Position numbers and translations under genes: made by a program | Shown: piece by piece, positions 10,727 through 22,599 of the stretch | Layout: each line of letters starts with the position of its first letter | Position numbering within the stretch: position 1 is the stretch's first letter | Notes under the pieces: generated by a model | The model's database searches: none | What the model was told of the DNA's origin: nothing | The model's input: only the letters and a program-made list of their open reading frames with translations | Origin: Acheta domesticus | Lineage: Eukaryota; Arthropoda; Insecta; Orthoptera; Gryllidae | Assembly (NCBI GenBank): GCA_031308135.1 | Contig: JAHLJT010000631.1 | Span: 196,158,685-196,222,684 of the forward strand | Reading direction: 5' to 3' | Length of the DNA: 64,000 bases

Positions 10727-11258
10727 AATTAGTGGACTTGGCAATGCTTTGCTATTGCAATGTATTACGCTTCACATGCTATACGTTATGCTCTGCTCAA
10801 ATTATAATAAATGAAATACTTTCTCGCGAATATGGGTTTGTTCTAGGTCCTGGTTTGGACATGGTTGTCAAGTATCCTTTGTTAAAATATTCTACATCAA
10901 ATTTGGGCATGCGTTTGCCTCGACACTGTCTTGGAGAAACTTGGTTTACTTGTCAGAGTAATAATTCTGGATTTCACAATCGCAGGAGAACAATATGCAG
11001 CAAAAATGCGCTTAATACTTGATGGTACGGCGGGTTGCGTCGAGCTTCTCTTCAAGGTCGTTTGAGACAGCATAAACGCATGAAATTATCAATAACGTCC
11101 CCATTTGGCATCTACACGTGACAGACATTCCCATTATACTATATAATCTTCACGTAAGTAGAAGAGATAAGGTGACAAAACATTTATCGCAATCGGAATA
11201 ACAAGTTACGCAGTGCATAAAATACGAACAAACATTCATTTTGATATATTAGATTATG
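10727..11258 (+). repeat. Dispersed repeat R1, copy 2
   Basis: Homologous to 5793-6362. It starts with TTAGTGGACTTGGCAATGC and contains the same ordered blocks: ATTATAATAAATGAAAT, GGTTGTCAAGTAT, ATCAAATTTGGGCATGC, TTTCACAATCGCAGG, ATGCGCTTAATAC and CATAAACGCATG. It ends in an AT-rich stretch near 11258. A 96-codon open frame (10732-11022) inside this copy is interrupted in copy 1, so it is unlikely to be functional. Confidence 0.65.
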
Positions 11259-12404
11259 AAGTGAATACGCGGACCTAGATGTTACTGGAGGATGCAGATA
11301 AACAGTGCTCGATGCAGAATTTAGAAACGCGTATTGATCTTCGCGTAAAGATTTTTTACCTTGTTATTCTAAGTTGGAGGCTTTGGTAAACCACTGACAT
11401 TTGATACAATCCTCCTAAGTATCCATTTATATCGTCACTCAGGAAAACTTAACTCTTTTTACAAACTATACCAAAAAAATTGTCACAATAAACGTTCAAT
11501 AATAATTTTTTGTTTGAAATTAAAGTGTCATTATTAGTGTTAAACCGTGTTAAATTTCTTGATTTCATTATTTATTTTCTACATTATAACGAAATTACAA
11601 TTTGATAATTTGTTATTTAAAATCTTTGCAAAAGTTTCTTAATATGAATCTTATAATTTATTTTCAATCCATAAGGAAATATCAACTCATAAACTTAATA
11701 AATCATAAATCAAAGTTAACCTTCCTTGACAAGAATGTGACACGTCAAGGTATATTTATATATGATCTCCTTGATTCCATTTAAATAAACTCTCATATTA
11801 TATGAGACAAGTCTGCTACATTTCATTTTGTGCTTCTCCTTTGGTAGGAAAATTAAAGTTTCCCTTGTGCAGAATATACTGTATTTAACGAACACAACTT
11901 GAATAAAATCATTTTGTAGTATTGTTTATAAAACTCATATGGTGAATAACATTTTCATAATTTATTTTGGATTATTTGAATTTAGTAGAAAATTAAATCT
12001 TGCAACAGTCGTTGAAATTTAATGGTCGAATACTTCTCTTGAAACAGAAATATGCTCAAATGTCAACTTACATCGTAAAATGTCAAATTACATTCCTAAT
12101 ACTTCGTTATGACTCTTCAATAATAAATTAATCGCAATTTAATTTACATTTTAATTAAAATATTGAGTTTTAATTATTTCATGAGTCATAGATGACATAC
12201 TTCCTTAATTCCTAATAAACCGTAAACATCAATAAATTCATTGACAAATGGCGTTACTTACATTTTTATTCTGTTTGTTATTTTATTCTGTTTATTCTGT
12301 TTGTTATTTTATTCTGTTTATTCTGTAATGTTTTAAATTATTTTGAACCAGCAGTAGTATAGTAAGTCTAAAGAAACAATGCTTAAAACAATAACTACTA
12401 CCAG
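11259..12404. other. AT-rich spacer
   Basis: Strongly AT-rich, containing only a short minisatellite (12269-12327) and small chance frames. No gene or mobile-element signature was seen. Confidence 0.4.
12269..12327 (+). repeat. 26-bp tandem repeat, 2.3 units
   Basis: Two identical 26-bp units, starting TTCTGTTTGTTATTTTATTC, run from 12269 to 12320 and are followed by a partial third. The unit is itself built from a shorter TTATTCTGTT word, so it probably arose by slippage. Confidence 0.8.
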
Positions 12405-12972
12405 TTGTGGTGGCTAAGGGAATCAACTGATGTCAAAGTAGTCTCTGTGATCGAGAGGTCCCAGGGTTCGAGTCCCAACGGCGTCGGATTCCCGTCCCTA
12501 GCTTCACAGCTAGGCAGAGTTCAGCCGCTATCTGGAGGAGAATTCTAGGGATTGGCTTCTCTAATCGATAGTTTTCCGTATTTTTTCCGATAAAAGGTGA
12601 CCAGGCGAATTCTATATCAATACCCTAACAAAGGGGCCACGGACCGCACGCGATCTTTCCTTCACCTTCCTTGTCTTATCCTTACCCCTTACTTTCACAC
12701 ACATTTACACTTACACTTACACTTACATACATTACACTTCCAGACATGAATCCAGACCAGTTGGGAGCTTAGAACTCCTCCCGGATGTAGTGGGACCCCG
12801 TCGGTGGGAGATACCTTCTTAGGGAAAACCCCACAATCCTACATGAAGGACGGCGCCGCATCTCACCATCCTGCGCGAGAAGAGCACCGCCACCTCCCAT
12901 GATAAAAAACACGCACTACACTTACAGGTGACCATTCCAATCGACACGCTCTGAAACACGAAATAATCAATA
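12405..12972 (+). mobile_element. tRNA-derived SINE, family 1, copy A (full length)
   Basis: The head is tRNA-like: an A-box-like GTGGCTAAGGG at about 12409-12420 and a B box GGGTTCGAGTCCC at 12464-12476, spaced as in a tRNA gene. The body of about 450 bp shares blocks with five other copies in the window: CTGGAGGAGAATTCTAG, GATAGTTTTCCGT, ACCAGGCGAAT, GGTGGGAGATACC, GGGGAAAACCCC and ACGCACTACACTTAC. It ends in an AATC-type tail. It would be transcribed by RNA polymerase III and mobilised by a LINE in trans. At about 570 bp it is long for a SINE. No coding function. Confidence 0.8.
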
Positions 12973-13069
12973 TTTTATAAGAAACACACCAAATAGTTTC
13001 ACTTGTCGGTTCTGTAGTTGAAGTGCAATTGCGTGAGATTTGTCAGGATGCAAAGGTAGCACGCAGACG

Positions 13070-13600
13070 CGTTTGCACAACGCTCTTTGAGCCGGCAGAG
13101 GCACAGCGCTGCTTTTTCCGCGCCCTCTCCGTTGACCCGCACCGACGCTCCCAGCGCCTCGCGGAAGGGGCGGGCACGACATGGTGATTAAGCACAATAC
13201 ACTTCCTGAGTAGGATTTAAAACTGAATGCAAAATACGTGGCGGATTACAAGCTTCGCGTTGCTAATATTCATTCAGATAGCGGCGCGCGGGCCGAGGTA
13301 CAAAGGAACGCCGGCGGGTGGCGTGAAGGGGCGGGTTGCAGAGGAAGCCTGTGGAATGGAGGGGAAAGAGAGGGGTAAGGGAGGGAAGGGGTGGAGAGAG
13401 GAAGGTGTGGCGGGGGTGTGGTGGGAAGACGTGGCAGCGGGCGGGGTAAGGAAGGAAGGAGGCGGGATGGGTGAGGCATAGCGAAGTGGGGTGTTGAGGG
13501 GTGGAATTGTGCAGGGAGGAGGGGCTAAAAGGGGCGGGAGGGGGCTTGGAGAGGGGTGCGAGGCGCCACGAGAATAATTAACTGTCTGGCGAAGAGAAGA
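13070..13600. promoter_or_regulatory. GC/CpG island, no recognisable exon
   Basis: Two GC-rich blocks (13070-13190, 13285-13570). The second is purine-rich on the plus strand (GGGAAGGGGTGGAGAGAGG-type words). Its right edge holds an isolated TAATTA at 13575-13580. Overlapping frames on both strands (13227-13481 plus, 13274-13678 minus) are Gly/Arg- or Pro/Ser-rich and show no domain. Confidence 0.4.
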
Positions 13601-14750
13601 CGAAGAGAGCAGATGGAGGGAGCGAACGAAAGCTGTGTTATGCGCCGTTATTAAGGAAGACATTGACTTGCCAAGCAATATGAACTGCCTCTCTGGCGTA
13701 CAAACGGAACGCTTTCATTTCCTGGACAAAACTTACGCAAATATGAAATTCTCATTGGGGACTCGACAATGAGAGAATTTTTCCATGTAGATGTTTGCTG
13801 ACCGAATATATTGCTCTGGTAGAAATATCTAGGTTCCTCTTGTGAAGCTCTCGCGATCAATTAAATAGTATGACCTACGGTAGGGGAATATTGCAAAGGT
13901 TTATTAATTATTCCAAGGAATTGCTCATGAATTCTTAGCGTGTTTACCGTTTCTCTTTATTCCCTGATGGACTTAAATAGAGAGTGAAATGTTTGCGCAC
14001 GATGTACCTGAGGGCAGAGGCTGACTCGGTTGACTGCTAATGTAGAGAATGTTTCCTGCTTTGCCAACATCGTCACAACTGTTTACAAATGTTACAATAT
14101 TATGACGCTGGATGAAGTAATTTGCAACAAATAGCAAAAAGTTACGAACGTGATTTTATTTTATTAAGATTTTACGAGACTTTACCAATACTGCTTAAGT
14201 GTGTTAAGAGTCCACAGAAAGAAAAACTTACTGTGCACAATGCTAACAAAAACAATAATAACAAAACAATAACAACAACAATAATAATAATAATATTAAT
14301 AATAATGAAGTCTATAAATTAAGATTTAGTTTATCGAGGAGTTGACCGTCTTAGCCCAGAATCGAGTGTGTTTCGAGCAGTTAACTCCGTCTTAAACTAC
14401 AGAGAGACAGCCAGTTCTCCGAATAGCTCTTGGACACGTCCAATGATATTTTCAAAAGAGTAATTAACCAAACAGGAGAAAGCAAAGAAATCAGCGCGTA
14501 TAGTATTTTCATTTCATAGGTGAACATAGCTGAGCATTAATTTACATTCACCGGTTGTTAATTCATGTATTTTTGAGGAAGTTGTACCTACATGCTCCAA
14601 ACAGAACGGGAAAATTGTAATAATATTACATTTGTTTTTTTTAGCACTTTTGTATTTGATATAAACTTTGCGCCTTTTTGCTAGTAAATGGTGATTTATG
14701 ATGAAGTAAAACTTTTCCCTTCTTACGTCTCCGTCTCTGGAACCCTTTTC
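13601..14750. other. AT-rich spacer with an AAT/AAC microsatellite
   Basis: Nothing recognised apart from an imperfect AAC/AAT trinucleotide run at about 14250-14306. The 66-codon frame across it is a translation of that run. Confidence 0.4.
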
Positions 14751-14754
14751 TTCT

Positions 14755-15335
14755 CGTCCCAAAGCGCCGCCGCCGCGTGAAGCAACGCAAATAACTTCCC
14801 CGATACAAGTGAGTCCAGGGCGAACGAGCGCGACCATGCGCTGGAGTGGGCCGGGGGCGGAGGTGGACGGCCGCCACCTCGGCGCCGCCCGGGGCGACTG
14901 CTGCGGCGGCGACGGCGGCGGCAGCGTCGCGATCGAGGCGCGAGCGGGGGCCGCCGTGGCCGCGGGCGGCGCCGGGTTTTTGCGGGCGCCGATAAGGGCG
15001 CGGGGCGTGCGGGCGGCAGCGGCGGGGGCGGGGACGGCGTCGTGATGGATGCGGCCGTCGGACAATGGTCCCCGCCCCCGCCCCCACCCGCTCTCGCTCC
15101 GCCGGGTGATACCGCCGCCGCCGCTGCTCCCGCGCATTGTCATGCAATTTCCTGAGCCTGAGAGGCCGTAGCTGCCCCCGCCGCCGACGCCTCCGTCGGC
15201 GGCGGTGGCGGCGGCAGCCTCCTCGGCCCACGGGTCTCTGGCCGCCCCGTCCCTCGTCGCCCTCACCCCTACGCTCCACCGGACGCGCCTGCGGCCGGGT
15301 CGTGACCTCAGAGGCCCTCGACGATAGGTCAGGCG
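14755..15335. promoter_or_regulatory. Strong CpG island
   Basis: This is one of the densest CpG blocks in the window, with GCGGCGGCGACGGCGG-type trinucleotide runs near 14900 and CCGCCGCCGCCG near 15110. A 286-codon minus-strand frame (14514-15374) crosses it and continues into AT-rich DNA. It has Gly/Ala/Pro runs and no recognised domain; such frames are expected here because stop codons are rare in GC-rich DNA. A first exon of a factor with homopolymer runs cannot be excluded. The less GC-biased word TTGTCATGCAATTTCC sits inside at about 15138. Confidence 0.5.
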
Positions 15336-18300
15336 TACCTCAAGGTCGGTGATTGAGGCGGGCTGTTGTAGCACCTGTTCCAGTTACCAACAAAGGTGTA
15401 GGTAAATTTAAATTTGTACAGAATGCTATAGTTTTCTTTATAAAGTTGTATATTTGAAATTTTGAACGTTATTTCCATTAATTCGAAAACATCAATGTTC
15501 GTATATCTTCATTTCTGGTACTATATGATCAATGAGTAAGAACACGGACAAATCCAACCTTTTCAGCTTTTATAATAATGCCTCATTGCAAGGCAAAATG
15601 TTTTGGGAGAATTTCCATTCACACATATCCGTTCAGCTAATTCCGAAGTTTTTACTTCGTTATTGTTTTAATGGCTTGAAACAAAGATTTTGAGTTGATG
15701 TGAGTCAATTTATCACGCTCTCCTTTATCTTGTCACAAAATGTGCCAAAAATATCGAAAATTTAGAATTATAAAAAATATCTGTCTGTGATATTCAAATC
15801 TTAATGTGTGTTCAAATATTTTAAATTATAAACAGCAAATATGAATCTTTCATTACTTGTTAACATTGATAATTGATATATGTTCAAACACAATGTATAT
15901 TTCTACAAACAGTCAAGTTGTATATAGTTATATCCAGTTATATATAGTTCAATAAGTGTTATATCAAGTTGTATACATCCACTCTTAGGAGGCATTTTTT
16001 TGTCGGTCGGAGGAGATGTTAATGTAAATAATATTTTTTTGGTCAAGAACAATTAGTTTTTAAATAAGAACAACATGCAACAATTTTCATTCAAATTTAC
16101 AATATTAAGACATCATAACTCGTATTAATCTAAATCCATATCTGCAACAATTATATATTATAATAATTAAAATACTAACAAACTTACAGTTCATATTGAA
16201 AAATGTGCTACAAAAATTGCATTTTATCCTTTTCAGATGTAACTAATTCTTTATTTGTGAATAGCATTTTGCTCATTTTAGAAATGCCTTAAAATAAACT
16301 CTCATCACGGTGTGATATTAATTTGTTACAAATGTTAAAAGTATCGTATGACGCACATATTCCCAGTTGTCGGGAAGCCTCGTAAAATTTGTCATCAAAC
16401 GATCGTATATTAATTTATTATTTTTTAACACGATTTCCAATAGTTATATATAAATGTTCTGTCAACGTTCTGTAATTATGTGCTCACATTTCTGGAATTA
16501 TCTTGCTTTCCACTGTTGCATGAAATGATGTTCTAACGACAAATATATATTACAAATTTCACATTTGTGATGTCTGTATCTTCTCTAAATATTGCAAACA
16601 CAGATTTAAAAATACTACTATTTTTAAACACTTGCAATAAACAACATATCCTGGTAATTTATAGTTACGTCAATAGTTTCACGACGCCGTATGAGAATAA
16701 TGTTCAAAATACACAAGTATACTGGTTCACCCTTCAAATATTCAGAATTACAAAATACGTTAATTGTCAATAGACAAGTAAATCATAATATACATACAGA
16801 CTACTGAAAAAGTGTACTCATATGTATTATTTATTACAAAATTATTTACGTCATAGCATTATTTTTATTTCCCATTGGTCTACTTATTGTTTACTGTGCA
16901 ATCAGTATTGATTATTATTATTACTATTATTATTATTATTACTTTTATTATTGCTAATGTATCTAAATTATTATCAAAGCAACATAATCCTCCATTCACT
17001 TTAATCTTGCTTGTATCGTTAGAAAGAATATCACAAGGATAGAGCAGCAGTTTCAGGGTGCGAACTGACTGTTTTAGTGAGATTTAGAGACTTTAGCATT
17101 GGCATTTAACTTCTGCGCTCCCAGCGTAGCAAATTACTCCCTAAACTGACCTCTGCGTCTACTCTGTGGTGAAGTAACGCCAATATTTTACTGGTCCGAA
17201 TTCGCGCGTAACGCGGCGGAAGTACAGAAAGCAGACGGTGCAGACTGATGGTGGCGCGCCCTACAAAATGGCGGCCAAGGACCGCAGTCGTTTGCATTTA
17301 ATGTAGCGTGCTCAATAACGGCGGCAGATATCCGGTATTAAATAAAGACTCCAACTATGAATCATAATTGAGCCCTAATAATAAATAGTGCGAATTACGG
17401 CAAAAATGTCGATATACACGATTGCCAATAAATAAAGTGACATTCACGACAAATTTTCCAGCACGCTAAAATAAAAATTGCCTCCCTCCAAATGGGACGT
17501 GTAATGGGTGGGCTGCGTGTGCAGTGAAGCGCAGAAAGCGGGTCGCCTCTTTGTTTTGCGCACTTGCAGTTTCAATGTGCGAAAAGAGAAACATTATCGA
17601 TACGTGGAAACCACGTCAAGCAAAATCGTTCCAGCTGCCATAACCGGATTTGCTGATCGGTTTGGGCATTTACCAGTGTTGCGCAGTTGCTACGAAATGA
17701 ACGTATGCGTGTTGCTCCTATTTTGAATGCTTGATTATTTGTTTTAGGTGCGTTTAGATTTACTATGCGAAATTGTAATTAACGGATCTATCGAAATGAG
17801 ACCATTAGTTGTTATCTCGTTTACGTTGATATTGATATTCCCTTCTGTTGGTAGATATTTATCTTCCTGAGCAATACACTTGTTCCGATTAAAAGGTTCA
17901 TAACGTATGTATATTTAAATCGACTTTTTAAACAATATTTTTAAACACTTTTCTTTATTGTAGAATGTTTAGAGATATTTGCGGCACAAAATCAATGTTG
18001 TTTTAATACATTTGATTGTTAATTAAGAAAGATGACTTTTCTAAAATAATCTATTTCTACAAATATTCATTATCTTAATTAAAATATTTGAAGTTCTACA
18101 TTGCATTAACTTATAATTCATGGTACTATTTAATAGTAGATACTTATAAGCAACCATTATAAATACACGAATAATGTAATTGTTAAACTTTTTAATTTAT
18201 TAATTGTGTGTATTATAAATTTCTTTTTCATAAATATTTCAAACACATCAAGATAAAAATTTCGAAACTACCGTATTAGGCACTATTAAAGAAAATTTAA

Positions 18301-19000
18301 AGAAATCGAAACTATATGAGTAATTTGCTTTGCATGTGTATTTATTATTAAAGTGAAAAACAAGCAGTGAGTATACACTATCTCATTTTTTTAAATTTAT
18401 TACTTACACATTTATTTTTCTGAAACGTAAAGAAAGTATTTTATATGCTAATCGCAAAATTTCAGAAAGGTACTTGAGCGTGGTTTCAATGTTACTCAAA
18501 TATAAACTCTTATTGACGAAACTTTTTAAGTTAGCCATGTTATTGATTCAATATTTAGTTACAATATCTTTGACATACGTTCCTTAGAGTTTCTGGCATC
18601 TAAGAGTAATGCTTTCTAAGATATACTGAAATTTCAATAGAATGACAGATACACAACTGTATAGAAAACTTGTTAAAGGACAAAAATGTAGCTGAGCATC
18701 AAATGTGCATCCACTCTTTTTGTCGGGCTTGGGAGTAATATTTCGTACGTTATCCTTCCAGGGAAATAAATAGCAAGATTAAATAAAATATTTTGAGGTA
18801 CTTTTTTTCTAGATAGTAAGTATTGAAAAGATAGAGCAGTGTATGGTATAGCGGCTTGATTGTTGGGGAAGAGAATAAATTAGAGGCGGTCTCTTACAAT
18901 TTATAGCTCCATGTAACCTCAGCCAAGTCTGCGCGAAGCCCATCGGATCCCGTGCGCACAGTTGGGAACCTCACTCCTTTAGGAGATACATCGGTAATTG
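15336..19000. other. Long AT-rich stretch
   Basis: No gene recognised. It holds a (TTA)n-type microsatellite at 16910-16952, imperfect repeats of an AGTTATATATAGTT-like word at about 15910-15975, and a small GC-richer patch at 17200-17330. The longest frames are 60-72 codons. Confidence 0.4.
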
Positions 19001-19009
19001 ACTGAGGCT

Positions 19010-19560
19010 CCGTCTAACCCCGTCGTCTCTGGCGAACCGCCGGGGCCAGGCGACGCCGCCACGTCACACGGAGGCCGTGCCGAGGGGGACGGGGTGAGCG
19101 GAGCGAGCGGGGACGGGGACGGGGCGAAGGCGGGAGAGCGCTAAATTTCCTTAACGCCTCCCCGCCCTTTCCCCTCAGCCCCGACCGGCTGTAAACCGAA
19201 CCCCTGGATCGGCCCAGTCCAATTCTAACAATCGGCGTGATTGGTCGTAAAGCTGGCTTCCGATTAGATAAGATTCGGTCCTTTACAGTCACGATGCCGC
19301 CACCATTCTCTGGTGGCGCGCCGTGCCTCTGCCCGCGGCGCCCTCTACGCCCCCGAGTCGAGCTCGTCTCCGCCGTCTACCACTGTCGCTTTCCATCCCC
19401 GCTCCCCTCCCGCGCTGTCGTCTCTCGGTATCTCCGCGAGAGGCGACCGAGGAAACTTCCGCGAGCGCTGGGCCACTTCCGGCCCGAGATAGACGCCGCG
19501 CCCCGCCCCTTCCGAGCGCGATCTGTTGCGCTCCCCTCCACAATACCTGCGCATCTAGTT
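19010..19560. promoter_or_regulatory. CpG island
   Basis: GC-rich with dense CpG, including the short tandem words GGGGACGGGGACGGGGCG near 19115 and GGAGCGAGCGG upstream. Open frames on both strands (19237-19716 plus, 19289-19711 minus) overlap each other completely and are Arg/Pro- or Gly/Arg-rich, so they look like composition artefacts. No TATA box or clear initiator was picked out. Confidence 0.45.
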
Positions 19561-21730
19561 CCAGACCGCCTTTTTTACAAGCGCCACCTTGACTTGTGTT
19601 TGCTTGAAGGAAGAATGTGTTTCCGATGTTCACTGTGCACGTCGTCGTTTCCTCCTTTCTTCGACTTTCCTCGTCTTCAACTCGGGTTTTGGGGAAGTTA
19701 CTTTTTAACACTTTGAAACTAAATCTTCGTACGTGCGCTCGATTTTACCGGCACATATCCATGCACGAAATTTATAAGAAACATATTCTTTTAGTCCTAC
19801 TGTAGGTACTCATAATAGGATTGGGCCGTAAGAAATTAATTTATCCTTTTTATAACTTATGCAGAATGTCCCGTGATGTTCTGGTGAATGAACGGAAGTG
19901 GTGAAAACCCCCTAGATTTCTACAATATTTAATCTGCAAATTTTGCACTTCCGTTAACTTATTGAGAAATAATTTTTACAATATATTTGAGCTGTTTATT
20001 ACTCAAACTTCAAGTGCTTGATAATAAAATTTATTTAATTAGAATTTTAGAATAATAAATAAATTATACTGTTGGTGTAATACAAACGTTTGAAAATAAT
20101 TTTGTGTGTACTATTCATTAAAAGTTCCTCACTCTTCATTACCCCTCATACAATAATTTGTCACATTTCAGATTCATAAAAAACAATTGTTCAATAGAAC
20201 GTACTATTCATAACATTCAAATACTCATAGACAAGTTCCACTTTCTCTCTTGCGTACACCGCAAAATGCTTCTAAATGGCGTAAGGCACAGTAAACCTCA
20301 ACTGATACATCCAATCACACGCCAAGCCGCAAAGCCCTCATCGTAGGCTTGCCGAACGCGGTTTCAGTGACACCACGACAACACTCCAACGAAATACTAC
20401 ACTACTACCAAGTAACTGTAAATTTTATCAGAAACGGAAAGCAAAGGCGTGAATTACGTGAAGGTGTAAATTACGCAGAGAGAATGGTGTAAACAAATAA
20501 TGTTTATTTAGCTGTTCAGCTGTTCTAGGATTTCAAATTCACTAAAATTCAAATTTCTTTCAAATTCAATAAAATTGTGTATTTTTCAAAGAGAACGTAC
20601 TAATTGGTTCATTAGACTACCATTTTATTTAATAATATATATAAAAACAGACTTTTCCAATACAAGTCCTATCTTGTAATCCATAATCCATTCAAAGAAG
20701 AAAAACACTGTTCAAACAAACATCGTGGTATGAATCTATTCAAAAACAAAGCAAGAGCATTCTGATATCTGTTTCCAATTCTAAGTTCAAAGTTTTGCAA
20801 TGAATAAATAATGTTTAGTGTTCATAAAATGCTGAAGCGACATGCCAAAAATGCTTAACGTCACTTTCAAGCACTGCCGTGTGAAGCTGTGTCGCTCAAT
20901 ATTTAATATCCACGTAGTCCATTTACTGTAAATATCCTTGAAATATAGTTTCTTGGGGTTAAGAGAATCGCGCTTTGTGAGACACCAATATCGTTGATAA
21001 AAAGACACAATTAAATGTTCTCTGCAAGTGTTCTTATCAAAACCCGTCTGAGAGAGAAAAATCTTGTTTTCGACACATCAAAGCCTCGCGTCACATTCTC
21101 TTGTGCAAAATCTCATTGCTCTTCTCTGAATCATGGTGGAAAGATATGGCTGGGCTCCTCCGACGCACCGATTTTTACTCGTTCTACGCAGCTCCAGTTT
21201 GCGTCACGAACCACTTGACCACAACACAGGCTCTTTGTTTACGAAGCGATTCCAATCGCCATGTTGCATGGAGAGAATGAAGTGTTGAGAAACGTTTTGA
21301 AAGTTGCATAAAGTGACAATTTTTAACAAAAAGTAACACGATGGCAGTGTAACTCAAGTAAAAACTGCAATATTTAAAAAAATCTTCATATCTGTTTCAA
21401 TGACTTGTAAGAAGGTGACTTTTGTGGCTGGCTGCATTTACAATTCCCGCTAAAATTGTGATGCAAGCTGGTGACTGAAGCTCATAGGCTGAAGTAGGAT
21501 AACGATGCGCCAGAGCCCCCTACTCCGAATCCATTGGCCAGTTTGAGAGATCGATTCCATCCTCTTGATCTCTGGTCCTCAACTCATTCCAAAGTTGACT
21601 CATTCTATTTTCACAAATATTATCTTGATTACCCTTTCATCTTTCCAGGAATTGGAAAAAATTGATCTAATTGTTTTTTTGAACGGAAATGTAATATATA
21701 ACTTGAAAAGGAGAACTATTGTGTTTCAAA
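19561..21730. other. AT-rich DNA, nothing recognised
   Basis: No coding, RNA or transposon signal was recognised. Short chance frames only. A moderately GC-rich patch near 21430-21600 is not matched elsewhere in the window. Confidence 0.35.
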
Positions 21731-21734
21731 TTAA

Positions 21735-22590
21735 TTAAAATGATATCGAATAGTTCTCGTCTGCTTCGCTTTCATAGTTTTCGCCTTCCCTGTTTTCTTA
21801 ACTTTCTTTCGGTTCTTATAATATCATTTAGCACAATTAAGCATGTCTTTCCCTTGAGCCTTTGTAAACAGACTATTTAATGTTTACTCTTTACGAATTG
21901 TATTGTATGTTTATTTGATGTTCTGTTGGTTATTGATTATCCACAAATCTTTGTATGCTTATTGATATTTAACTCATCACATGATGATTGAAATGAGATT
22001 CCCAATGATTTACTATTGCCTTCTGGAATATTTTGTAATAAATCAACCATTTTTCACCACATTTCTCTTGCAACTATTTTTAAATTGAATGGCACTCCTT
22101 GGCATCGAGATCAACGCTAGCTTTCCATCATTAGGAATCGTACTGCAAATACCTTCATTTGAAATTTTAGGTAGACAAATAGGTTTCGTAGTCAGTTTTC
22201 TCCTATTTATCTCATTTTTGCTGCCTTTCGTTTCATGCTGCTTACAATCAATATTTCCTAAATTGTCTGACATTAAATCGTCAGCATATTTCAATGAACT
22301 GTCGAAGATAGACGATCCTATGACGGAAGCTATTGGATAATGTCTCCATGTAATATTGGCTATTGGTACTACTTGTAACAATTCTACATCAAACAAACGA
22401 TAAGTGAACTGTAGCAACAGAATCAACAATGAACATTATTTCAGTACGTTGAAAATTTTAATTTTCTGATAACGTTAGTTTGTTTGGTCTTTTCACTGTT
22501 CCGTCTTTCTATGCTCCTCTTTCCTTAGAATATAATTTTTTTGTACAGTTCAGTTTACAATTACATCCGACTTTCTTGGGTCGATGGTCC
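21735..22590 (-). pseudogene. Possible decayed coding sequence (unidentified, perhaps transposon-derived)
   Basis: On the minus strand, 22589-22510 or so reads MDHRPKKVGCNCKLNCTKK, a CxCxxxC cluster in a basic context. After a stop and a gap comes a 128-codon frame (22429-22043), then after a one-base shift MVDLLQNIPEGNSKSLGI and on to about 21940. A further Lys-rich stretch (KKVKKTGKAKTMKAKQ) lies near 21750-21800. Several successive fragments on one strand in AT-rich DNA suggest a once-open gene broken by frameshifts and stops. I recall Cys-rich starts of this kind in uncharacterised, multi-copy arthropod proteins of probable transposon origin, but no specific family can be named. Chance cannot be excluded. 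Confidence 0.3.
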
Positions 22591-22599
22591 ATCTCACCG

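Noticed and set aside
12464..12476. Possible true tRNA genes at B-box words (also 41026, 59130, 62330)
   Set aside because: Cloverleaf stems do not close and each is followed by a shared SINE body, so these are SINE heads rather than tRNA genes.
14514..15374. 286-codon minus-strand frame with Gly/Ala runs
   Set aside because: It lies mostly in a CpG island where all frames are long, and its tail continues into AT-rich DNA without any motif. A homopolymer-rich first exon cannot be excluded but is not supported.
22260..22300. YADD word in a minus-strand frame, resembling the reverse-transcriptase active site
   Set aside because: None of the neighbouring reverse-transcriptase blocks is present; the match is to four residues only.
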